This document shows, piece after piece, positions 31,930-40,188 of a stretch of DNA of 64,000 nt. The position numbers and the translations under genes are program-made. Under the pieces are notes generated by a model. The model ran no database searches. It was not told the origin of the DNA and worked only from the letters and a program-made list of their open reading frames with translations. Position 1 is the first letter of the stretch. Each line of letters opens with the position of its first letter. Source of the stretch: CAZXFH01 sp964640055 (GTDB taxonomy: Bacteria > Fidelibacterota > UBA2242 > JAFGTP01); contig CAZXFH010000011.1 of NCBI GenBank assembly GCA_964640055.1, forward strand, positions 19,534 to 83,533, given 5' to 3'.

Positions 31930-34900
31930 ATGTTTAATCTTTTCAAGAAAAAAGTGATGCTAAAGAACCAGATTATGCGGCTGTCATTGACGATGTCCAT
32001 ATTACCGGTTTTGATTATCATGTTATTTCTGATCTTCCAACGCTTATCCATTTCAAAAAAAGTAACGCAGGAACTGGAAAAAGATTCCCGCAACCGGATT
32101 TCCCAAATCTCTAAAGATGTATACCAAATGTGTAAAACAGCCAACCAATTAATTGTTGAGAAAGTCAAACATGATCTGAATGTGGCGCGTAATCTTCTTC
32201 AAGAGAGTGGTGGTGTTACTTTGCATACAGAAAAAATAAACTGGAATGCGGTGAACCAGTACACTGAAAATTCCCAGCCGGTACAACTGCCAAAAATGAT
32301 GGCAGGCCGACACTGGTTGGGCAAAACAAAGCGCTTTGACGTCACAACCCCAATAGTGGATAAAGTACAACAATTAGTGGGCGGTACTTGCACAATATTT
32401 CAACGCCTAAATCCGGAAGGAGATATGTTGCGGGTGGCGACAAATGTCCAAAAAAAGGACGGTTCCCGTGCCATCGGTACTTACATTCCGGCTACTAATC
32501 CAGACGGTTCAGCCAATCCGGTTATATCTAAAGTATTACAAGGAGAAATATTTTATGGTCGTGCCTATGTTGTCAACGCTTGGTATCTAACCGCTTATGA
32601 GCCCATCCGAAATTCAGCTGGGGAGATCATTGGTGTGCTCTATGTCGGTGTACCACAGGAATCAGTAAAGAGTATTCGTCAATCGATTATGGATATCAAG
32701 GTAGGCAATTCAGGATATGTTTTTGTCATTGGTGGTAAAGGCGACCATCAGGGTGATTATATAATTTCCAAAAATGGCGAGCGTGACGGAGAAAATATTT
32801 GGAATGCGCAGGATGCAGAGGGTCATTATTTCATTCAAAACATGGTACAGAAGGCATTAACTTTAAAAGAAAACGAAGTCAGTTTTAGCGCTTATCCATG
32901 GCAAAACGTGGGCGAAAAAAAGCCTCGTTTTAAGATCTCTGCTATAACCTATTTCAAACCTTGGGACTGGGTTATAGGTGCTGGTGCATACCAGACTGAT
33001 TTCTATCAATCTAAAAATATTATCACCGCAAAACTAAATAACTTTTTTCTGTGGAGCTTATTGTGTGGTGTAATTGTAGTTATAATGGGTGGATTTTATG
33101 CCAGTCGTTTCGGAATAAAAATTGCCAATCCGGTCAAAGAAATGGCAACAACTGCTGAAAAATTGTCGATCGGCGACATTAACCAAGACATTCAGCATCG
33201 TTCCCATGACGAAACGGGTGCCTTGGCTGATTCTTTCCGTAAACTGATTCAATCATTACAGGCTAAAGCCCAACTGGCAGAAGAAATTTCCAAAGGCAAC
33301 ATATATCAGGATATTCAACCAGATTCCGATCAAGATATTTTGGGAATTGCCATGACTAAAATGGTTGCCAACATTCAAACCATGCTTGAAAACATCAGCG
33401 CACTAATTGATGCCGCTGCCAGCGGTAACTTAAATGTAAAAGGTGACAAGAGTCAGGTCGATGGAATATTCAAAGAAATTATCGAAGGTATCAATAACCT
33501 CATATATGTGATCGTTCAGCCAATTAAAGAAGTTTCCGAACATTTAGACAAAATAACCAAGGGCAATATAGAAGAAAAAATAACCGCCAATTACAAAGGC
33601 GATTTTAATGACATCAAAGAAAATTTAAATAAATTAATTGATACTCTGGCCCTATTTGAAAAAGAGCTGCGACAAATGGAGATCAAGCATAAAGAAGAGG
33701 GTGATGTCGAATATTTAATTGATGCAAATAAATTCGAAGGAATTTATAAGGAGATAACCAACAGTTTTAACCATGCCATCAATTTCCACGTCAGTGCCAT
33801 TCTGGACATGCTTGATATAACCCAATCCTATGCAGAAGGTGATTTTTCACCAGTTCTGCGCGAATTCAAAGGCAAGGCCGTCATTGCTAATGAGCGGTTT
33901 AATTTAATCCGTTCCAATCTCCGGAATGTCGTCAAGGAAATCAATCAATTGATCGAAGCAGCCCGTTGGGGAAAGCTAGATGAGCGCGCGCAAACCGATC
34001 AATTTAAAGGCGAATGGAATTCGATTGTGGCTGGAATTAATGAGACGATGGATGCGCTGGTAAATCCGATGCAGGAGGCAGCCACTATTATGGCCCGGAT
34101 TGCCAAAAAGGATTTAACCGCGAGACTGGAAAAAGAGTATAATGGCGATATCGATAAATTTAAAAAAGATATCAACCAAGCCACTCAGATTCTGGAAGAA
34201 ACAATGAAACAAGTAAATACAGCGGTCGCAGAGGTTTCTTCGGTAAGCGATCAGGTAGCTAATGGCAGTCAAAGTTTAGCAGAAGGGGCTAACCAACAGG
34301 CCAGTGCTTTAGAAGAGATCTCGAGTACATTGGAGCAAATGTCGTCCATGACAAAACAGAATTCTGATAATGCGAACCAGGCAAATAAATTATCGGGCGA
34401 AGTCAGTCAGGCGGCCGATCGAGGTGCAAAAGCAATGGAACGGATGACACAGGCCATTAATAACATCAAAAATTCGGCAGACGAAACCGGGAAAATTGTC
34501 AAGACGATCGATGATATTGCTTTTCAAACCAACTTATTGGCTTTAAATGCAGCTGTTGAAGCAGCCCGGGCAGGAGAAGCTGGTAAGGGATTTGCCGTGG
34601 TCGCTGAGGAAGTGCGCAATCTGGCTCAAAGAAGCGCAGAGGCTGCCAAGAATACCGCCCAGCTGATCGAGGAATCAGTTGGCAACGCTGATCAAGGTGT
34701 CGATATTTCAGGTGAAACAGCGGCACAATTAAAAGAAATTATCACCGGAGTCAATAAAGTAAACCACCTAATCAGTGAAATTGATGCGGCTACCAAAGAA
34801 CAACACGATGGCATTGAACAGGTAAACACATCAGTAGCTGAAATGAACAAAGTAACCCAACAAAATGCTTCCAACTCCGAAGAGTCAGCCAGTGCAGCCC

Positions 34901-35121
34901 AGGAGCTAAATAGTCAATCCTCAGAACTCTCCGGTATGGTTAGTTCATTCAAATTAAGTGATAATGAACAAAAAAAATTAGGGGGCCGAGGCCGTGATCA
35001 GAATCAGGAAAAGAGGAAAATCAAACCGGAACAGGCCCCTAAAAAAGACCGGATAAAAAACAAGGAAATTAGCCCAGAAGAAATTATTCCTCTGGAAGAT
35101 GAGGAAATGGAAGATTTCTAA
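31930..35121 (+). CDS. Methyl-accepting chemotaxis protein, Cache sensor, poly-HAMP
   Basis: 1063 aa. Membrane helix 1 at about 17-38, a periplasmic Cache-type sensor (about 60-365; GGTCTIFQRLNPEGDMLRVAT, LTAYEPIRNSAGEIIGVLYVG), helix 2 at about 370-390, then a long cytoplasmic series of HAMP-like repeats (about 390-760), the signalling hairpin (about 860-905: DDIAFQTNLLALNAAVEAARAGEAGKGFAVV) and methylation helices. The C-terminus has a basic linker and the tail ISPEEIIPLEDEEMEDF, shared with the receptor at 37530-40133. GGAGGGG precedes the start. The Cache domain suggests a small organic ligand. Confidence 0.95.
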   Translation: MFNLFKKKVMLKNQIMRLSLTMSILPVLIIMLFLIFQRLSISKKVTQELEKDSRNRISQISKDVYQMCKTANQLIVEKVKHDLNVARNLLQESGGVTLHTEKINWNAVNQYTENSQPVQLPKMMAGRHWLGKTKRFDVTTPIVDKVQQLVGGTCTIFQRLNPEGDMLRVATNVQKKDGSRAIGTYIPATNPDGSANPVISKVLQGEIFYGRAYVVNAWYLTAYEPIRNSAGEIIGVLYVGVPQESVKSIRQSIMDIKVGNSGYVFVIGGKGDHQGDYIISKNGERDGENIWNAQDAEGHYFIQNMVQKALTLKENEVSFSAYPWQNVGEKKPRFKISAITYFKPWDWVIGAGAYQTDFYQSKNIITAKLNNFFLWSLLCGVIVVIMGGFYASRFGIKIANPVKEMATTAEKLSIGDINQDIQHRSHDETGALADSFRKLIQSLQAKAQLAEEISKGNIYQDIQPDSDQDILGIAMTKMVANIQTMLENISALIDAAASGNLNVKGDKSQVDGIFKEIIEGINNLIYVIVQPIKEVSEHLDKITKGNIEEKITANYKGDFNDIKENLNKLIDTLALFEKELRQMEIKHKEEGDVEYLIDANKFEGIYKEITNSFNHAINFHVSAILDMLDITQSYAEGDFSPVLREFKGKAVIANERFNLIRSNLRNVVKEINQLIEAARWGKLDERAQTDQFKGEWNSIVAGINETMDALVNPMQEAATIMARIAKKDLTARLEKEYNGDIDKFKKDINQATQILEETMKQVNTAVAEVSSVSDQVANGSQSLAEGANQQASALEEISSTLEQMSSMTKQNSDNANQANKLSGEVSQAADRGAKAMERMTQAINNIKNSADETGKIVKTIDDIAFQTNLLALNAAVEAARAGEAGKGFAVVAEEVRNLAQRSAEAAKNTAQLIEESVGNADQGVDISGETAAQLKEIITGVNKVNHLISEIDAATKEQHDGIEQVNTSVAEMNKVTQQNASNSEESASAAQELNSQSSELSGMVSSFKLSDNEQKKLGGRGRDQNQEKRKIKPEQAPKKDRIKNKEISPEEIIPLEDEEMEDF

Positions 35122-35179
35122 CTTGTGTTATCCAGAAAAGTCTATTTTCAAGTAAAAATATTTAAGGAGTCCGGCTAAT

Positions 35180-36343
35180 ATGAAAAAATTCATCTTAATA
35201 GTTACCGGAATATTCGTCTTGACGGTTCCTTGGCGTATATCCGCTGAAATTACTTTAAATGGTGATGCGCGCGTGCGTCCCAGACTTGATCAAAAATTTT
35301 CCGGCGGTAAAAAGACCTATCATGATTTTTACTATCTCTACTGGGCGCGCCTGTGGTTAAATGCGGAATTGACCGAAGGATGGTATTTCAAGGCCCTATT
35401 GGCAGCAGATGGTCCGGCAAATTTCATTGGTAAATTCGGTATGCCAACCTATGATGGGATAGAAAGTTGGGGTGGCTCAAAAGCGGCCCACTCCGGGTAT
35501 CGCGGCGCTCTCCGGTTTGGCGAACTGCACTTTGGCCGTCAGTGTGATAAATTTGGATATTCCCTGGGAATTTTACCCTTCAACGCCCTCAAAAATACTG
35601 AATTGGATTTACACTTCTATCCCATCAGTACCAGTGACATACCTTACCTCATACTCAATATGAATTCAGCGGCGGGTTTTCGTGGCTACTATCAGCTGGG
35701 ACCGGGTAAATTAAATGCAACCTTATCGGTCGATAATAACGAAAGTGAAATCCTACGGGTGGCAGCAAGTTCTCCTGATACCACTTATCAGTGGGTCCAT
35801 GATGAAAATGATGGGCACTGGGAAACCATTACCACACCGGCCCAACCAGAGGAGATTATAAGATCACGGGATACTTACTCATTTTTTCTGAACTATAATT
35901 ATCAATTCAATGAAATATTTCTGCAACCAACGTTTATCAAAACCTTTGCCGATAAAAAAGAAGCGGCCCCCCTTACTTTTGGTCTTAATGCAAGCTTTCC
36001 GCCGGTTGCCAAGTTCAAATTTTCATGCGGCGCCTTTTACACCATTCAGAACATCGTCCAAACCGAGCGCTATAACGGTAAGATGATCCATGCAAAACTT
36101 TCACGAACGCTGGGTCCGGGTAAGATGGTCTGCTGGGGAGATTATAAAAATGTAAATTTCAAGCAAGACGCAGAGCCTTACCATACCACCTACTTATGGT
36201 TTATGTATCAGTACACTGTCTATCAATCCGACGTAGGCAAATTGGTATTAGCTCCTACCTTTCGGCGGATTATACAAACCCATGATCAAAGCGAATATAT
36301 ACGCAATAAAATAGAGTTGACTATTCATATGAGTTTTAAATGA
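35180..36343 (+). CDS. Predicted outer-membrane beta-barrel protein
   Basis: 387 aa. An N-terminal signal peptide (MKKFILIVTGIFVLTVPWRISA) is followed by alternating, aromatic-rich strands typical of a barrel (GDARVRPRLDQ, YYLYWARLWLNAELTEGWYFKALLAADG, SFFLNYNYQFNEIFLQPTFIKTF) and a C-terminal strand ending IELTIHMSFK with terminal aromatic-Lys. I read it as a porin or channel-like protein; the substrate is unknown. It lies 58 bp downstream of one receptor gene and in the same direction, so it may supply ligand to the receptor or only be co-expressed. Confidence 0.75.
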   Translation: MKKFILIVTGIFVLTVPWRISAEITLNGDARVRPRLDQKFSGGKKTYHDFYYLYWARLWLNAELTEGWYFKALLAADGPANFIGKFGMPTYDGIESWGGSKAAHSGYRGALRFGELHFGRQCDKFGYSLGILPFNALKNTELDLHFYPISTSDIPYLILNMNSAAGFRGYYQLGPGKLNATLSVDNNESEILRVAASSPDTTYQWVHDENDGHWETITTPAQPEEIIRSRDTYSFFLNYNYQFNEIFLQPTFIKTFADKKEAAPLTFGLNASFPPVAKFKFSCGAFYTIQNIVQTERYNGKMIHAKLSRTLGPGKMVCWGDYKNVNFKQDAEPYHTTYLWFMYQYTVYQSDVGKLVLAPTFRRIIQTHDQSEYIRNKIELTIHMSFK

Positions 36344-36413
36344 TCAGAACACTATCCCATAATATTATATACGTAGATCTATCAATTGACTAACAAAACA
36401 GTAGGAGTATGAC

Positions 36414-36806
36414 ATGTTTAACATCGAAGAAAAAGACTATGGTTACAAACTTACTTTTAGCCATGTCGTCAAAGCTGATGAGATGGAGCGTTGGGTCGAA
36501 GAATCGAAAAGGAAATTAGCCAATCAATCGGGACAATTCGGGGTTTTCGTGGATATGCGTAATTTAAAACCCCTCGACGAAGCAGCGCAACAAAAAATGG
36601 AAGAAGGCCAGAAGACATTTAAACAGAAGGGGATGCAACGCTCGGTGGTTATTTTAGACAGTGCCCTGCTCACCATGCAGTTTAAACGGATTGCCAAAGA
36701 AACGGGCATATATGAATGGGAGCGTTATATCAACGCCTCGGTTACTCCCAATTGGGAAGAGGTAGGCATCAACTGGATTGCAAAGGGTATTGATCCGGAT
36801 AAATAA
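36414..36806 (+). CDS. STAS/SpoIIAA-like cytoplasmic protein
   Basis: 130 aa, no signal peptide. The pattern YGYKLTFSHVVKADEMERWVEESKRKL, then GVFVDMRNLKPLDEAAQQKMEEGQ, RSVVILDSALLTMQFKRIAKETGIYEWERYIN, resembles SpoIIAA-like (STAS-like) domains that bind lipids or proteins. An AGGAG ribosome site lies before the ATG. It is placed between an outer-membrane protein and a YfiR-like gene in a receptor cluster, so a role in sensing is possible but unproven. Confidence 0.65.
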   Translation: MFNIEEKDYGYKLTFSHVVKADEMERWVEESKRKLANQSGQFGVFVDMRNLKPLDEAAQQKMEEGQKTFKQKGMQRSVVILDSALLTMQFKRIAKETGIYEWERYINASVTPNWEEVGINWIAKGIDPDK

Positions 36807-36959
36807 ATCCTCGCAACTCAAATTTTGAGGCTTGAATGAATATAACTTAATGATTAGTAAAGCAGTGCTTTTTCCCATGTGTGCCTGACTGATACCGGTT
36901 ATAGCACTTACAAATCATGAGAAAAGCACAAAAAAGATACTAATTAAATGAGGCGTCAA

Positions 36960-37469
36960 ATGCTTAAAAAAGTGCTATTAATAATTTCCGTAATCATCTC
37001 ACTACAATCGATCGTTTTTACTCAATATAAGGAGGTCCCTGCCAATCAAGTTTCGCAGGTCTTGATCACAGCCTGTGTCTTTGAAAAAACTATTTCAGGT
37101 TTGGATCAAATAACGCTCTATGTCATGGGAAATAATCAGGTCGCACAAGCCCTGGGAATGTATATTAATCAAAATTTAGGCAACACCGTCCTCAAGCAAA
37201 TTGACTCCGGTACTGAACTTCCCGCCACCAAACCAACCATCCTATTTATAGCTAATGGGGAGTATTCGGATCAGGCAATCATTTACTGTCAAAAAAATAG
37301 AGTGTTGAGTATTACCAATATACCGGGCCTGGTTGAAAAGGGAATCAGTCTGGGAATTGGGATGGATGATCATGGCAAATTAGTCTTACTACTAAATCCG
37401 AGGGCCACGGCCGGGGAAGGCAAGCAATGGAATCCTGCCGTAATGAAAATGGCTAAAATAATAAGGTGA
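36960..37469 (+). CDS. YfiR-like (DUF4154) periplasmic protein
   Basis: 169 aa with an N-terminal signal peptide (MLKKVLLIISVIISLQSIVFTQ). The body matches the YfiR layout: ITLYVMGNNQVAQAL, a central variable part, TILFIANGEYSDQAIIYCQKNRVLSITNIPGLVEKGISLGIGMDDHGKLVLLLNPRATAGEG. YfiR of Pseudomonas is a periplasmic brake on the diguanylate cyclase YfiN. I choose the ATG at 36960, with GAGG 6 bases upstream; an ATG at 36948 is in frame. It lies 60 bp upstream of a chemoreceptor, suggesting that receptor as partner. Confidence 0.75.
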   Translation: MLKKVLLIISVIISLQSIVFTQYKEVPANQVSQVLITACVFEKTISGLDQITLYVMGNNQVAQALGMYINQNLGNTVLKQIDSGTELPATKPTILFIANGEYSDQAIIYCQKNRVLSITNIPGLVEKGISLGIGMDDHGKLVLLLNPRATAGEGKQWNPAVMKMAKIIR

Positions 37470-37529
37470 GCCAAATAAACATTCAGAATGTAAACCAAAA
37501 AATTATTGGGAGAATTAGTGGGAGGGGAC

Positions 37530-40133
37530 ATGCATAATAAATCAATTAAATTCAAGGTGTTGATATTAGTGCTTTCCGTGGTCATAGTATTTGGCACCTT
37601 ACTGGCCTTTTACAGCCCATACATGACAAAAAAAATGGGGCGGAAAATCCTTAAAAACAATGCGGAATTTATTACCCATTTACTGCGTGAAAACTTAGCA
37701 CTCAGCATGCAAACCATGATTTTTGATAATGGGGAATCGCTGCGGCAAACCCTTGACCTGCTGAAGGGGGATGAAAAAAATTCAATCATTGACAAGGTAA
37801 GGGTTTTCGATCCAAATATGTCTTTTGTCAGCGGCCTCAATACAACTGAAAAGCAGGTGGATTCCAGACCCAAAGATGAACTGAGCATACAAGCGCACGC
37901 CAATATTTTGGAGGTGTGGTCTCCGATAAAAGATGCCGAAGATAATATCCTGGGCTACGTTAACCTCAATTTCTCGAAAGAATTTCTCAATCAACAGAGT
38001 CGTAAAAGTGCTAATTTTTACCTTCTACTAACCTTAATTATTATGGGTGTTACCATTGGCGCTGCTTTGCTGCTGTCCAAAAATATATCAGGCATTATCG
38101 GTTCTATTATTGCTGAGACCAAGACATTAACCAATGGTGTAAAAAACGGATATTTCAAAAAAAGAGGCGCAACTGAGAATATTAATCTTGAATTTCAGCC
38201 GGTCATTGCAGCCATGAATGAATTAATCGATGCTTTCGTTGAACCGATCCATGTGCTGGAAAAATACATAACGCGGATTGGCAAAGGGGATATTCCGGAA
38301 AAAATCACCCAGGAATACAAAGGGGATTTCAATGAAATCAAGGAAAGTATCAATCTGGCCATTAACGGTCTGAGCGGTTTAATGGAAAGTAACCGTATTT
38401 TACAAAATGCCTCAATCAACGATTACACTCAAAAAGTCACCGGAAACTATCATGGTATCTACCAGGAAGTAGCACAGGCTGTAAACATTATGATTGACCG
38501 CATGAATCGCATCCAGGATATTGTTCTACGGGTATCTCAGGGTGATTTGAGTGATCTCGACCCTTTGAAACAAGAAGGAAAACGGTGTGAAAACGACCAA
38601 ATATCCTTAGCTTTTATTGCTATGGAAGAATCAATCCAGAGCTTGGTCGACGAGACGAAAGCAATCATTCAACAAATAAAAGTAGGACATCTCGATACGC
38701 GTGGGAATCCGGATAATTTTCAAGGTGAATATCGCAATATCATACAGGGGATCAATGAAACGCTTGAAGCGATCACTCAACCCCTCAAAGTCATCGGCAT
38801 CTATATTGATCGCATTGCCCATGGTAATTTGGAAAAGCGGATCATTATAAAGGACGAAACAACCAATATATTCAAAGGAGACTTTAAAAATTACAAAGAT
38901 AATGTAAACCGATGTATGGATAATGTCCAAGAGTTGGTCAATCAAATAAATCAACAATCTCAGGATGCAGTTAATGGCAAGCTGAACACCCGTATCGAAC
39001 TGTCTGATTTCGCAGGAGATTACCGCCGGGTGGTAGCGGGAGTAAACAAGACAATTGACGCCCTGGAATCCCCCCTGAACGAGGTCGCCAGAGTGATGGC
39101 TGAGATGGCTGATCGTGATCTGACCAAACGTATAGAAGGCAATTACCAAGGACAATTGGACATTTTTAAAACCAATATTAACGCAGCCATAGACAACTTA
39201 CATGAGGCACTCGATCAGGTCAATGTGGCTGTTGAACAAGTATCCGCCGCCAGCAATCAAATCACCAGTGGTAGTCAATCGCTGGCCGAAGGTACCAACG
39301 AGCAGGCCAGCTCTCTGGAGGACATTTCCAGCACACTGGAAGAGATGTCATCTATGACCAACCAAACCTCGGATAATGTTGATCAGGCCAATAAACTGAT
39401 AGAGGCGGCCAATAGGACTGCGGATCAGGGATCAAAGGCCATGCAAAAAATGACTGCCTCCATAAAAAAAATAAAAAATTCAGCCGATGAAAGTAGTGAA
39501 ATCGTAAAAACAATTGATGATATCGCCTTTCAGACCAACTTGCTGGCCCTTAATGCGGCAGTGGAAGCGGCCCGTGCCGGAGAAGCGGGAAAAGGATTTG
39601 CAGTGGTCGCTTCCGAGGTAAGAAGTCTGGCTCAGCGCAGTGCGGAAGCAGCCAAATCCACAGCCCAATTAATTGAAGAATCCATCGACAACGCCAACGA
39701 GGGGGTGGAAATTACAAATGAATCCAACGCACAACTCGAAGAGATCGTAGAACGAATCAATAAAGCCGCCGATCTGATCAAAGAGATAAACGCCGCGACT
39801 AAAGATCAGGCTACCGGCATAGACGAAATTAACACTTCCGTTTCGCAAGTGAACAAAGTTACGCAGAATAATGCCTCCAACTCAGAAGAGTCGGCCAGTG
39901 CAGCTGAAGAATTGAATAGCCAAGCCCAGGAACTAGCCAATATGATCACCACCTTTAACTTAAAAAGCAGTAGAACTCTAGAGCCTAAGCGAAAGCAGAT
40001 AAAGACCGCTGGAAAACAAAAAGATAACAGATCCAAATCACAAAAAGCGGGAGATGATCACCATTTTAACCGAAAAATCATTACTCCCGAGGATATTATT
40101 CCGATAGATGATGATGAGCTAGATGATTTTTAG
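37530..40133 (+). CDS. Methyl-accepting chemotaxis protein, short periplasmic sensor, poly-HAMP
   Basis: 867 aa. Membrane helices at about 10-28 and 160-180 enclose a 130-residue periplasmic domain. The cytoplasmic part is a long run of HAMP-like repeats with recurring KGDFxxIKE and GxxRxVxxGxNxT patterns, then the signalling hairpin (DDIAFQTNLLALNAAVEAARAGEAGKGFAVV) near 665-705. The tail is basic linker plus ITPEDIIPIDDDELDDF, nearly the same as in the receptor at 31930-35121. The start is the ATG at 37530 behind GGGAGGGG. The YfiR-like gene is directly upstream. Confidence 0.94.
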   Translation: MHNKSIKFKVLILVLSVVIVFGTLLAFYSPYMTKKMGRKILKNNAEFITHLLRENLALSMQTMIFDNGESLRQTLDLLKGDEKNSIIDKVRVFDPNMSFVSGLNTTEKQVDSRPKDELSIQAHANILEVWSPIKDAEDNILGYVNLNFSKEFLNQQSRKSANFYLLLTLIIMGVTIGAALLLSKNISGIIGSIIAETKTLTNGVKNGYFKKRGATENINLEFQPVIAAMNELIDAFVEPIHVLEKYITRIGKGDIPEKITQEYKGDFNEIKESINLAINGLSGLMESNRILQNASINDYTQKVTGNYHGIYQEVAQAVNIMIDRMNRIQDIVLRVSQGDLSDLDPLKQEGKRCENDQISLAFIAMEESIQSLVDETKAIIQQIKVGHLDTRGNPDNFQGEYRNIIQGINETLEAITQPLKVIGIYIDRIAHGNLEKRIIIKDETTNIFKGDFKNYKDNVNRCMDNVQELVNQINQQSQDAVNGKLNTRIELSDFAGDYRRVVAGVNKTIDALESPLNEVARVMAEMADRDLTKRIEGNYQGQLDIFKTNINAAIDNLHEALDQVNVAVEQVSAASNQITSGSQSLAEGTNEQASSLEDISSTLEEMSSMTNQTSDNVDQANKLIEAANRTADQGSKAMQKMTASIKKIKNSADESSEIVKTIDDIAFQTNLLALNAAVEAARAGEAGKGFAVVASEVRSLAQRSAEAAKSTAQLIEESIDNANEGVEITNESNAQLEEIVERINKAADLIKEINAATKDQATGIDEINTSVSQVNKVTQNNASNSEESASAAEELNSQAQELANMITTFNLKSSRTLEPKRKQIKTAGKQKDNRSKSQKAGDDHHFNRKIITPEDIIPIDDDELDDF

Positions 40134-40188
40134 GAGACCAGATATAATACTTATCTGAGAATAGACTTTCCCTAATTCCGGAGGAATG

